Assembly (NCBI RefSeq): GCF_000735135.1
Contig: NZ_JPLZ01000001.1
Location: 62,001-126,000, forward strand
Direction: 5' to 3'
Source of the DNA: Chryseobacterium sp. FH1
Lineage (GTDB): Bacteria; Bacteroidota; Bacteroidia; Flavobacteriales; Weeksellaceae
Length of the DNA stretch: 64,000 nucleotides
Shown: positions 1 to 7,929 of the stretch, one piece after another
Layout: every line of letters begins with the position of its first letter
How positions within the stretch are numbered: position 1 is the stretch's first letter
Program-made: the position numbers and the translations under genes
Notes under the pieces: model-generated
Database searches by the model: none
Told to the model about the DNA's origin: nothing
Seen by the model: only the letters and a program-made list of their open reading frames with translations

Positions 1-832
1 CCGCTTTCGCCCCAATCACGTGCTCCAAAGGACCACCTTGGATTCCCGGGAAAACGGCACTGTCCAAAACAGCACTCATCAATTTGGTTTCGCCTTTTGG
101 CGTTTTATGTCCATATGTATTTTCGAAATCTTTGCCCAACATAATCATGCCGCCTCTTGGACCTCTCAAGGTTTTGTGAGTCGTAGTCGTCACCACGTGG
201 CAATGTTCAAATGGATTGTTTAAAAGTCCTTTAGCTACCAAACCAGCTGGATGTGCAATATCTGCCCAAAGCGTCGCACCGATTTCATCTGCTACTTCTC
301 TGAATTTTGCATAATCCAAATCTCTGGAATATGCTGAGAACCCAGCGATCAACATTTTCGGTCTTTCTCTCAAAGCGACTTCTCTCATTTGGTCATAGTC
401 GATCAAACCAGTTTCTCTCTGCACGCCGTAGGAACAAACTTCATATTGGATTCCGGAGAAATTAACCGCAGAACCGTGCGTCAAATGTCCTCCCATAGAA
501 AGATCCATTCCCATCACCTTATCGCCTGGCTTTAGGATTGAAAGATAGATCGCCGCGTTGGCCTGAGAACCAGAATGTGGCTGTACATTCACATAATCAA
601 CACCGAAAAGTTCTTTCGCTCTGTCGATTGCCAATTGCTCCACCTGGTCCACCACTTCGCAACCGCCGTAATAACGTCTGCCAGGATAGCCTTCTGCATA
701 TTTGTTGGTTAATACACTTCCCATCGCTTTCATCACATTTTCGGAAACAAAATTTTCCGAAGCGATCAATTCGATTCCGTGGGTCTGTCTTTCTCTTTCT
801 TTTTCAATGAGGTCAAAGATAGGGTCTTGCAT
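1..832 (-). CDS. glyA: serine hydroxymethyltransferase (C-terminus outside window)
   Basis: Pyridoxal-phosphate enzyme interconverting serine and glycine while loading one-carbon units onto tetrahydrofolate, in the cytosol. Translating the minus strand from the ATG at 832 gives [16 protein letters not shown] followed by the family blocks [25 protein letters not shown], the substrate-loop run QPHSGSQAN, and the PLP-lysine region [15 protein letters not shown], whose lysine forms the Schiff base. About 277 of the usual roughly 420 residues are present; the remainder lies beyond the left edge, so this is a window truncation and not a broken gene. It is transcribed divergently from the small gene at 996. 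Confidence 0.97.
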   Translation of the reverse strand, partial: MQDPIFDLIEKERERQTHGIELIASENFVSENVMKAMGSVLTNKYAEGYPGRRYYGGCEVVDQVEQLAIDRAKELFGVDYVNVQPHSGSQANAAIYLSILKPGDKVMGMDLSMGGHLTHGSAVNFSGIQYEVCSYGVQRETGLIDYDQMREVALRERPKMLIAGFSAYSRDLDYAKFREVADEIGATLWADIAHPAGLVAKGLLNNPFEHCHVVTTTTHKTLRGPRGGMIMLGKDFENTYGHKTPKGETKLMSAVLDSAVFPGIQGGPLEHVIGAKA

Positions 833-849
833 TTTAGATTTATTTTTGT

Positions 850-857
850 CAAAAATA
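850..857 (-). promoter_or_regulatory. -7 promoter box for glyA
   Basis: On the minus strand this reads TATTTTTG, a match to the Bacteroidota -7 consensus TAnnTTTG, about 18 nt before the glyA start codon. That would leave a very short leader. I did not find a convincing -33 TTG. Confidence 0.45.
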
Positions 858-995
858 AGAAATTCTGAAGATATTTTTATAACTTTCGCCGATTAACATT
901 TAGTTAATATCATTGACATCTTTTGGAAATTCAAACTTTCCTTAGTGCGATGCCACAACATTTGACCTTTAAAAAAAATAATAAATACCTACAAT

Positions 996-1292
996 ATGAA
1001 TTCTAAGAAAAAATATAAAAAAGAGCTTCTGAAATCTTTAAAATATATGGAAGCGGCGGAAAGTACTTCTCTGAAAGTAATGACCAATCTAATGTTGCTT
1101 AAAGAATTAAAGGAAAACAACATCAGCTTCAAAAAAGGCGATGTCTTTTCTTTTGAAGACAATATCTTCGACTACAGCGAGGACAAAAACGTCCGCATCC
1201 TTGCCAAACTTCGCAAGAAGACGATGAAGGCGATGAACAAACTGGTTGAGAATAATAATTTCAAGGACAAGGAGCTGAAGTTTTTGGCCTAA
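996..1292 (+). CDS. small basic protein of unknown function
   Basis: I do not recognise this 98-residue protein. It has no signal peptide or membrane segment. It is rich in Lys, Glu, Leu and Asn and looks mostly helical, with charged segments at both ends (SKKKYKKELLK near the start, KLRKKTMKAMNKL near the end). The ATG at 996 is the only sensible start. A strong hairpin downstream (1395-1430) can terminate it. Its status as a gene rests on the isolated open frame, ordinary composition and a terminator shared with the convergent gene, so a spurious call cannot be excluded. Confidence 0.6.
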   Translation: MNSKKKYKKELLKSLKYMEAAESTSLKVMTNLMLLKELKENNISFKKGDVFSFEDNIFDYSEDKNVRILAKLRKKTMKAMNKLVENNNFKDKELKFLA

Positions 1293-1305
1293 GCTTGTTT
1301 TTGGT

Positions 1306-1381
1306 CTTCGAGAGCCTCAGACTGACAATAACCACCCCGACAAAAATTCAAAGAATTTTTGTCGCCCCTCCAAGGGAGGGG
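1306..1381. repeat. composite intergenic repeat with two hairpins
   Basis: Three pieces lie side by side. At 1306-1327 is a copy of the dispersed CTTCGAGAGCCTCAG element seen again near 6.15 and 9.27 kb. At 1339-1363 is a perfect 11-bp stem (GACAAAAATTC/GAATTTTTGTC) with a 3-nt loop. At 1365-1381 is a 7-bp G/C stem (CCCCTCC/GGAGGGG). It lies between the end of the small gene and the shared terminator and looks like a mobile palindromic intergenic element. Confidence 0.6.
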
Positions 1382-1394
1382 AATTTTATAAAAC

Positions 1395-1430
1395 AAGAAA
1401 GCCGGAATTGTAATTATTCCGGCTTTCTTT
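1395..1430. terminator. bidirectional rho-independent terminator
   Basis: Arms AAGAAAGCCGGAA and TTCCGGCTTTCTT form a 13-bp stem flanked by A and T runs. It serves the plus-strand gene at 996 and the minus-strand gene ending at 1435. Confidence 0.85.
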
Positions 1431-1434
1431 TATG

Positions 1435-2139
1435 TTATTTTTTAATAATCTTCTGTGCTTTATTATCATTGATCTTTAGATAATAAACATCTGGAGCAAG
1501 ACTTTCCACATTGATTTCCGGATTTTTACTATCAAATTTCTGCTGTTTTACTAATTTTCCAGAAACATCGGTAATTGCGATGGAAGTAATCCTTTCCTGA
1601 CCTTGAATTTTCAGGATTTTCTGTACAGGATTTGGATAGACTTTGAAAGCGAGATTTCCAGTTTCTGTTGTAGAAAGCAGGTCCGTATTTCTAAAAAACA
1701 TTTTGTCACCGACTGGATTTGTGATGGTCAAATATTCTGCGTTTGTTTCCACCAAATATTCATAATTATATTTCTGACCAACGTAAAGTCTGTAAAAATC
1801 CAACATTCTTGTATCATAGGCATTTACAGCATCGCTGTTTTCGCCTTGATAAATAAATGGAAACTGACTGTATTGGTATGTAAAAGAGTTTTCATTACTG
1901 GTAAAAGTTACCGCACAAGACCCTGAATTGTAATATCTTGGATAGAAATAATAATTCCCATTGCTGTAGAGCATCTGAGATTCTAAAATATTTACAGGAG
2001 CCGGTGGTAAGTATTCAGTTTGGTTGGATGTGATTTTGAATAGTCGCCAGTCTTTTCCCACAAGCGTCTGTGGGTTGATAACCTGAGAATAATAAAGTAG
2101 ACTAATAAAAGTCAGAATCAACGTGTAGAAATGTTTCAT
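1435..2139 (-). CDS. T9SS type A sorting domain protein of unknown function
   Basis: Secreted protein of 234 residues. A signal peptide (MKHFYTLILTFISLLYYSQ) directs Sec export. The last 70 or so residues (from FKVYPNPVQKILKIQG to the basic tail KIIKK) are a type A sorting domain, which the type IX secretion system uses to send cargo through the outer membrane and then removes. The 140-residue middle is rich in Tyr and Asn (FYPRYYNSGSC, FPFIYQGENSD); I recognise no catalytic motif. It appears monocistronic, ending at the shared hairpin at 1395-1430. Confidence 0.9.
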   Translation of the reverse strand: MKHFYTLILTFISLLYYSQVINPQTLVGKDWRLFKITSNQTEYLPPAPVNILESQMLYSNGNYYFYPRYYNSGSCAVTFTSNENSFTYQYSQFPFIYQGENSDAVNAYDTRMLDFYRLYVGQKYNYEYLVETNAEYLTITNPVGDKMFFRNTDLLSTTETGNLAFKVYPNPVQKILKIQGQERITSIAITDVSGKLVKQQKFDSKNPEINVESLAPDVYYLKINDNKAQKIIKK

Positions 2140-2243
2140 TTTATTTTATTTTTCAGACGTTAGTCAAACTATATGCCACGAAAAAAGAAATATGTGAAAT
2201 AAATCTCTAAAAATGATTTGCTATCATTGCGATTCTAATTTTC

Positions 2244-3131
2244 TTAAAACAAGGTCGGCTGACCATCTGACATTACAGGAATGTGAATATCTGTTTTCCA
2301 ATCTTCATTTATTTTTTGAATCAAATGGGACGATAATAATGGTGAGGCTTTTTCGATATTTTGATGAACGAAGAAGTACAAATTCTGCAATCCTTCTTTC
2401 TTCCATTTGGTCAGTCTTTGCAGCCAATCTTCCAATCTTTCGTAATCACTATCAGCATTTGCGCCAACGTAACGGATAAAAGCATGTGGCGTCGTCAATC
2501 GCATATGAAGCATATCTCGTCTTCCGGCTGTATCGACGATGATATTGGTAATGTTATTCATCTCAAACAATTCACAAACGGTGTTGAAAACCTCTTCATC
2601 CGTAAACCATTCGGTATTTCTGAGTTCTATGGCTAAAGGCACTTCTTTTGGCCAGTCTTTTACAAATTTCTCCAATCTTTCATAATCTTTCGGCTTGAAG
2701 TTATCGTGAAGTTGCAGGAAAACCATTCCTAATTTCTCATCAAAATTCAAAACTGCTGAAGCGAATTGTGTCACCACATCTGTGATATTCAACAATCTTC
2801 TAAAGTGGGAAACGGTGTTGGTGATTTTCGGGAAGAACTTGAAATCTTTTGGTGTTTTCTCTTTCCAGGTCTGGACTTGTTCGGCAGTTGGCATTCCATA
2901 GAACGTCGCATTCAACTCAATCGAATTGAATTGTGTGGAATAATAGGTCAACTCATCTTTAGTTCCTTTCGGATAAAAACCTTTGAGGTCGGTTTTGTTC
3001 CATTTTGCACAGCCAATCGAAATATTCTCAAGCCCTTTTTTATTCTGCTCGAGAATGAATTTGGTTTGAGGATGGTCTTTAGGCAATGTAAAATCTATCT
3101 GCGAAGGATCTGGGACTTGTCCGAATTTCAT
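2244..3131 (-). CDS. DUF72 family protein (YecE-like TIM barrel)
   Basis: A 295-residue cytosolic protein of the DUF72/YecE family, a TIM-barrel group of unsettled biochemical function. Recognisable blocks are IGCAKWNKTDLKGFYPKG near residue 38, YYSTQFNSIELNATFYGMP, FFPKITNTVSHFRRL, LAIELRNTEWF in the middle, and RYVGANADSDYERL with the YFFVHQNIEKASP strand near the end. Length matches the family. The ATG at 3131 fits; the N-terminal 35 residues before the conserved core are lineage-specific. It is followed by the hairpin-repeat array on its upstream side (3201 onward), so it probably has its own promoter. Confidence 0.9.
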   Translation of the reverse strand: MKFGQVPDPSQIDFTLPKDHPQTKFILEQNKKGLENISIGCAKWNKTDLKGFYPKGTKDELTYYSTQFNSIELNATFYGMPTAEQVQTWKEKTPKDFKFFPKITNTVSHFRRLLNITDVVTQFASAVLNFDEKLGMVFLQLHDNFKPKDYERLEKFVKDWPKEVPLAIELRNTEWFTDEEVFNTVCELFEMNNITNIIVDTAGRRDMLHMRLTTPHAFIRYVGANADSDYERLEDWLQRLTKWKKEGLQNLYFFVHQNIEKASPLLSSHLIQKINEDWKTDIHIPVMSDGQPTLF

Positions 3132-3200
3132 TTTGTAAGAAGTTAGAGGTTAGAAACTAGATGTTAATTTTAGAGGTTTAAAGTTAGGGAAAAGAGTTGA

Positions 3201-3532
3201 ATTTCAAATTGATTTTCTTACCTCAACCCTAAAGGGAGGAAAATCAATTTAAAATTCATCGAAATTACTACCTTTAGGGTCGGGGAAAATAATTTCGATG
3301 AATTTTGTTCCAGCATCATTAAATGAAATAATTTCAAACTGATTTTCTTTTCCCCCAGCCCTAAAGGGTGGAAAACCACTTTGAAATTTCATCGAAATTA
3401 CTCCCTTTAGGGCCGGGGAAATAATTTCGGTGAATTTTAGCCAATGCCAGTTATACTTTCAAAACATCATTGAAAGAATTTCAAAATGATTTTCTTTTCC
3501 CCGACCCTAAAGGGTGGAAAATCAGTTTGAAG
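3201..3532. repeat. left hairpin-repeat array flanking the DUF559 gene
   Basis: Three A hairpins start at 3201, 3331 and 3478, and two B hairpins lie near 3257-3304 and 3388-3436, in the order A B A B A. The A element has arms of the type ATTTCAAACTGATTTTC and its complement around a core TTCCCC-n-n-CCCTAAAGGG. The B element has arms TTCATCGAAATTA and TAATTTCGGTGAA around the same core in inverted orientation (CCCTTTAGGG-n-CGGGGAA). The step from the second to the third A is 147 bp. The last A ends 3 bp before the DUF559 stop codon. Confidence 0.9.
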
Positions 3533-3534
3533 AT

Positions 3535-3927
3535 TCAGTTCCTCGGAAAGAACATTTCAATTTCTTTTAAAACTTTTTCTATGTTCGATAAGATTTCATC
3601 ATTAGAAAATCTAATTACATGAATACCGTTAAATTCAAGAATCTTGGTTCTTTCTTCATCTTTAGGAATTTGTTCTTTTGTGTAGTGATATGCTCCATCA
3701 ACTTCGATTATCAATTTCAATTTATAACAATAGAAATCAGCAATATATAAACTTATCGGATGTTGTCTTCTGAATTTGAAACCCCCTAGTTGCTTATTCC
3801 GAAGTTTTTCCCAGAGAATTTTTTCAGCATCTGTTTCATTTTCTCTCAGAAATCTCGCTTTTCCAAAGCTGGAAGCTGGAGCACCTTTCCATATTCCATC
3901 ATCATAATTTGTTGTTAGTTTTTTCAC
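3535..3927 (-). CDS. DUF559 domain nuclease-like protein
   Basis: DUF559 proteins are small and related to Vsr/PD-(D/E)XK endonucleases; their cellular role is not established. Numbered from the GTG at 3927 the protein has 130 residues. The core runs from about residue 21 (RENETDAEKILWEKLRNKQLGG), through FKFRRQHPI, to ADFYC and LIIEVDGAYH. D64, E75 and D77 are the likely acidic active-site residues. The open frame extends upstream to a TTG at 3984, but that lies inside an A-type repeat and adds a non-family segment, so I prefer GTG: residues after it (TNYDDGIWKGAPASSFGKA) are family-like. The gene lies between two repeat arrays. Confidence 0.85.
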   Translation of the reverse strand: MKKLTTNYDDGIWKGAPASSFGKARFLRENETDAEKILWEKLRNKQLGGFKFRRQHPISLYIADFYCYKLKLIIEVDGAYHYTKEQIPKDEERTKILEFNGIHVIRFSNDEILSNIEKVLKEIEMFFPRN

Positions 3928-3977
3928 CTTTGTTGTTTTGATAAAAATAGGAAATTCAAATAAATTAACTAATAAAA

Positions 3978-4328
3978 ATTTCAAATCGATTTTCTTTTCC
4001 CTAGCACTAAAGGGTGGAAAACCATTTTAAAATTTCATCGAAATTACTCCCTTTAGGGTCGGGGAAATAATTTCGGTGAAATTTTAATCAATGCAAGTTA
4101 TATTTTCAAAACATCATTGAAAGAGTTTCAAAATGATTTTCTTTTCCCCACCCCTAAAGAGTGGAAAACCACTTTGAAATTTCATCGAAATTACTCCCTT
4201 TAGGGCCGGGGAAATAATTTCGGTGAAATTTTAATCAATGCAAGTTATATTTTCAAAACATCATTGAAAGAGTTTCAAAATGATTTTCTTACCCCAACCC
4301 TAAAGGGTGGAAAATCAGTTTAAAATTC
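3978..4328. repeat. right hairpin-repeat array flanking the DUF559 gene
   Basis: A hairpins start at 3978, 4125 and 4272 (exact 147-bp steps). B hairpins follow the first two (about 4036-4082 and 4183-4229). The linkers between units are almost identical (for example AATCAATGCAAGTTATATTT) and match the linker of the left array (3440-3476) closely. The order is A B A B A, the same as on the left, so the nuclease gene sits where one B plus linker would otherwise be. The A unit at 4272 abuts the nrdA terminator. Confidence 0.9.
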
Positions 4329-4330
4329 TG

Positions 4331-4361
4331 CATAAAAAAACCACAGAAAATTCTGTGGTTT
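4331..4361 (-). terminator. terminator of nrdA
   Basis: On the minus strand, an 11-bp stem AAACCACAGAA/TTCTGTGGTTT is followed by a run of T, 27 nt after the nrdA stop codon. Confidence 0.85.
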
Positions 4362-4387
4362 CAATTATTAATTCTATTTATAAGCAA

Positions 4388-6046
4388 TTACGCTTCACAA
4401 GCAGAGCAAGTCACAAAGTTGACCATCATTTCTTTTGAAACTGACGAACTTCTTTGATAATACAATGTTTTCACACCTTTCTTCCAAGCTTCGATCATCA
4501 CGTAGTTGACGTCTTTCACTGGCATTGTAGAAGGAATCTGCAAGTTAAGCGACTGCGCCTGATCGATGTATTGTTGTCTTTGAGCCGCCTGAGAAACAAT
4601 CTCCATTGGAGAGATCTCACGGAATGTTTTGAACACTGCTTTTTCCTCATCAGACAAGCCTTCAAGATGCTGTACAGAGCCGTGGTTTAGCATAATTGTT
4701 CTCCAAGTTTCTTCGTTGTCCAAACCTTTTTCATCAAGCAATTTTGCCAAATATTTGTTCTTACGCATAAAGTTTCCTTTTGCAAGACCAGCTTTGTAAT
4801 AGTTGGAAGCAAACGGCTCGATTCCAGGAGAAGTTTGTCCAAGGATCGCAGAACTAGAAGTGGTTGGTGCAATCGCCATCAACGTCGTGTTTCTCAATCC
4901 ATAACCTTTCAACATATCTGGTTCGCCGTAGATGTTCGCTAATTCTTTAGAAGCAATCTCAGACTGCTCTTTGATGTGACGGAACGCTCTCGCATTGAAC
5001 TGAGTCGCTTCGAAACTTTCGAACGGGATCATATTTTTCTGCAAATAAGAATGGTATCCTAAAACACCCAAACCTAAAGCTCTGTGACGCATCGCAAAAT
5101 TCCTAGCTGATGTCAGGTAATAATTACCTTCAGTTTTATCAATGAATTCTGAAAGAACCGCATCCAGGAAATAGATTGCCAATTTTACAGCATTCGTATC
5201 TTTCCATTCGTCGTACAATTCCAAGTTCATAGAAGACAGACAACAGATGAAAGATTCGTTGGCTGTAGAAGGCAACATGATCTCGGAACAAAGGTTACTT
5301 GCGTTCACCATCAATCCAGAATCCTTGTACACCTGAGGCTTGTTTCTGTTCACGTTATCCGTGAAGAAGATGTAAGGCAAACCTTTCTGCTGACGGCTCT
5401 CCAAAACTCTTGCCCAGATTTTACGCTTGTCTGCATCACCATCGATCATATCCTGCATCCAGTAATCCGGAACACAAATCCCTGTGAACAAGTTTTGAAT
5501 TGGACTTCCAATATCTTTGATACTCAAGAATTCCTCGATATCGCCGTGGTCGATGTCAAGATACGCTGCAAATGCACCTCTTCTCACGCCACCTTGCGAC
5601 ACCACATCCATCGCGGTGTCATATAATTTCATAAAAGAAACTGCTCCGGAAGATTTTCCGTTGTCTGTCACCGCAGTTCCTCTGTTTCTTAATTCTCCAA
5701 AATAACCGGACGTTCCACCACCGATCTTCGTCTGCATGATCACCTCTCCCAACTTGTGCGTGATGCCTTCGATATTATCCGGAACGTGAACATTGAAACA
5801 AGAGATCGGCAAACCACGCTGTGTTCCCATATTCGCCCAAACAGGAGAAGAGAAACTGATCCAGCCTTTCACAATCATTTCCTTGAAAGCCGGTTGCAAT
5901 TCCGGTTTGTAAAGACGTTTTGCTGCCGCTGTTGTAATACGGTCGATTGCGCCATCTACAGTCTCACCTTTCAAAAGGTAGCCTCTGTTCAACATTTGCT
6001 CAGACTCTTCGTTGAGCCACCAGATATCTATATTTTCGTCCATCAT
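4388..6046 (-). CDS. nrdA: class I ribonucleoside-diphosphate reductase, alpha subunit
   Basis: Large catalytic subunit that reduces ribonucleoside diphosphates to deoxynucleotides together with NrdB. C83 (PISCFNVHV) and C268 (SFICCLSSMNL) correspond to the substrate-reducing pair. N251, C253 and E255 (ASNLCSEIMLP) are the active-site triad. A YY pair near the C-terminus (TLYYQRS) continues the radical path, and C547/C550 (TCSACEA) are the thioredoxin-accepting swing cysteines. At 552 residues it is short: the N-terminus begins at the R1 barrel without the ATP-cone that gives overall allosteric control in E. coli NrdA. Two adjacent ATG codons (6046, 6043) could start it. It lies 531 bp downstream of nrdB on the same strand. 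Confidence 0.97.
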   Translation of the reverse strand: MMDENIDIWWLNEESEQMLNRGYLLKGETVDGAIDRITTAAAKRLYKPELQPAFKEMIVKGWISFSSPVWANMGTQRGLPISCFNVHVPDNIEGITHKLGEVIMQTKIGGGTSGYFGELRNRGTAVTDNGKSSGAVSFMKLYDTAMDVVSQGGVRRGAFAAYLDIDHGDIEEFLSIKDIGSPIQNLFTGICVPDYWMQDMIDGDADKRKIWARVLESRQQKGLPYIFFTDNVNRNKPQVYKDSGLMVNASNLCSEIMLPSTANESFICCLSSMNLELYDEWKDTNAVKLAIYFLDAVLSEFIDKTEGNYYLTSARNFAMRHRALGLGVLGYHSYLQKNMIPFESFEATQFNARAFRHIKEQSEIASKELANIYGEPDMLKGYGLRNTTLMAIAPTTSSSAILGQTSPGIEPFASNYYKAGLAKGNFMRKNKYLAKLLDEKGLDNEETWRTIMLNHGSVQHLEGLSDEEKAVFKTFREISPMEIVSQAAQRQQYIDQAQSLNLQIPSTMPVKDVNYVMIEAWKKGVKTLYYQRSSSVSKEMMVNFVTCSACEA

Positions 6047-6577
6047 AACTTTTATATTTTGCTTATTGTATTGGCTTATTGTTTTTTAAATCATTTTTTG
6101 GGCGCCTATTTCCGTCTGGAGTTTATCCTGAGCGGAGTCGAAGGGTTTCCGCTTTGTCACTCTGAGGCTCTCGAAGAGTCCACTCAAGCCGGGGCGCGCT
6201 TCGCCACTATTGACGATTTCACATAAAAAAGAAAACTCCAAGAATTAAAAATCGTTCTCAAAATTTTCTTTTTTACACCTTTCTCAGTTTGAAACTTTGA
6301 AAGGATTTGTTTATAAATTCAAGCTTATTATGTCGGTGCTTAGCACCTTAAATCTGCTGTGTTTGAATTTTCTACCAATATGTCACGACTTCGTCGCTTT
6401 CTATTTTCACCTTTGTCATTCCGTAGGAATCTCGACAGCTTTGTTTAGATTCCTAACGTAATGACAAATATTATGTTCTTTTTGGATGTTGAAATCCTTC
6501 GACTCCGCTCAGGATGACACGTTAATATTAAAAACGCAGATTCTTCCAGCTTCAGACATCCAACTTCCTGACTTTAA
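6047..6577. repeat. repeat-filled spacer between nrdB and nrdA
   Basis: No gene. Dispersed elements: 6125-6146 is ATCCTGAGCGGAGTCGAAGG, the complement of the CCTTCGACTCCGCTCAGGAT copy at 6496-6519; 6155-6178 contains CTCTGAGGCTCTCGAAGAG; 6178-6207 runs TCCACTCAAGCC into GGGGCGCGCTTCGC, which recurs inverted at 60267-60345; 6412-6468 is a near-perfect 20-bp inverted repeat (TTTGTCATTCCGTAGGAATC and its complement). The remainder is A/T-rich. Confidence 0.75.
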
Positions 6578-7552
6578 TTAAAACAAATCGTTTGCGGTAA
6601 TCGACTTATCGTGTTTTGTATAATCTACCGGACGTTTTGCGAAGAAATCATCCATAGAGTTGGCGAAAACTTCCTCTTCGAACCAAACCATTGGCTTGTA
6701 ATCTTCTTGGGAAACATTGTACCTTGTTTTCACCCCGATTTTCTTCAAAGAGTCATCTACTCTGTATTTCATAAAATCAAGAAGATTCTTTTTGGACACT
6801 TTTTGCAATTCACCTTGCTCGAAGATCCAGTCCAAAATGTTAGATTCCATCTCGATAGATTCATCTACCAAATCATAGATCGCTTCGATGTCCTCATCTG
6901 TCAACAGGTCAGGTTGCTCTTCCCGGATCTTATTGATCAAATAGATTCCGCCATTGGCGTGGATCTGCTCATCTACAGAAGTCCAAGCGATGATGTTGGA
7001 CACATTTTTCATATAACCTTGGAATCTCGTAAACGACAAAATGATCGCAAACTGACTGAACAACGAAACATTTTCTATCAAAATACTGAACAGCAACAAT
7101 GAGGAAACGTAAGCTTTCGGGTCTTGGGAATTGGCGTTCTTGAGCATTTTTCCAAGATATTCGATCCTATCTTTTACAGCTGGAACATTGACTACTTCCA
7201 AGAAGTCATCATTGTAACCCAACACTTCCAACAATCTGGAGTAAGCTTCAGAATGGCGGAATTCGCATTCAGCGAAAGTTGCGCCTAGACCGTTGAGTTC
7301 CGGCTTCGGAAGGTGGTCATAAAGATTTCCCCAGAAGGTCTTTACATTGACCTCGATCTGAGCGATTGCCAGCAAAGCATTCTTCACGGCGTTTTTCTCG
7401 TGAGGCTCCAGCTGGGAATGGAAATCCTGAACATCGGCTGTAAAATCCACTTCGGAATGTACCCAATAAGACTTGTTGATAGCCTCTACAAATTGCATTA
7501 CTTCTGGATATTCAAAAGGTTTGTAGCTTATTCTTTTATCGAAAATTCCCAT
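6578..7552 (-). CDS. nrdB: class I ribonucleoside-diphosphate reductase, beta subunit
   Basis: Small subunit (324 residues) that holds the dimetal site and generates the radical used by NrdA. E97xxH100 followed by Y104 (ECEFRHSEAY) matches the ligand pair and radical tyrosine of E. coli R2. E160 and E195xxH198 (VDEQIHANGG) give the second half of the site. The first ligand position falls on E66 (IAQIEVNV), where E. coli has Asp. There is no N-terminal ATP-cone. It is presumably co-transcribed with nrdA despite the long repeat-filled gap, since no terminator hairpin is obvious directly after nrdB. Confidence 0.97.
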   Translation of the reverse strand: MGIFDKRISYKPFEYPEVMQFVEAINKSYWVHSEVDFTADVQDFHSQLEPHEKNAVKNALLAIAQIEVNVKTFWGNLYDHLPKPELNGLGATFAECEFRHSEAYSRLLEVLGYNDDFLEVVNVPAVKDRIEYLGKMLKNANSQDPKAYVSSLLLFSILIENVSLFSQFAIILSFTRFQGYMKNVSNIIAWTSVDEQIHANGGIYLINKIREEQPDLLTDEDIEAIYDLVDESIEMESNILDWIFEQGELQKVSKKNLLDFMKYRVDDSLKKIGVKTRYNVSQEDYKPMVWFEEEVFANSMDDFFAKRPVDYTKHDKSITANDLF

Positions 7553-7604
7553 TATCAGCCGTATTTATCAGTTTATTAAAAATTCTATGAAAAGATAGTG
7601 ATCG

Positions 7605-7666
7605 GTAACAGGATATTTCCAGTTTGGAAACTTGTTACTTTTATCTTTTAAGTGAATACAAAAATA
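7605..7666 (-). promoter_or_regulatory. nrdB promoter box and operator-like inverted repeat
   Basis: On the minus strand TATTTTTG (7659-7666) matches the -7 consensus TAnnTTTG. About 20 bp further downstream lies an interrupted inverted repeat: outer arms GTAACA (7605-7610) and TGTTAC (7633-7638), inner arms TTTCCA and TGGAAA. Its position at or just after the expected transcription start suits an operator or a leader hairpin; the factor is unknown. It does not obviously match an NrdR box. Confidence 0.5.
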
Positions 7667-7929
7667 GAAATTGAAGTCTATAAATGAAAGGGCAAAATGC
7701 GGAAATGAGTCAAAAAACTGACAATCATCAGCAAAAGTTTTCCACATTATGTTAAAAGGTGGATGGATAGGGAATTCCTGATAAATTGTAATTGTCTAAC
7801 AGCGTTAACTTGTCAAATTTAATTTAAACAATAACAATAAAACATCAGTAATAATAATATACAACAACTAAACAATAAGAATTGAAATTCCCATTCCAAT
7901 GTTAATTGGCATTATTATGATTAAAAATA
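7639..7929. other. intergenic region upstream of nrdB
   Basis: A/T-rich, no gene found. Apart from the nrdB promoter box it holds one DnaA-box-like 9-mer (TTTTCCACA, 7738-7746), which I do not consider significant, and a weak 5-bp hairpin near 7894-7907. Confidence 0.5.

Noticed and set aside
3201-4328. CRISPR-like array
   Set aside because: The repeats are long hairpins of two types in alternation with near-identical linkers, not short identical repeats with unique spacers, and no cas gene is near.
7738-7746. DnaA box upstream of nrdB
   Set aside because: A single 9-mer with one mismatch in A/T-rich DNA; expected by chance and without a cluster.
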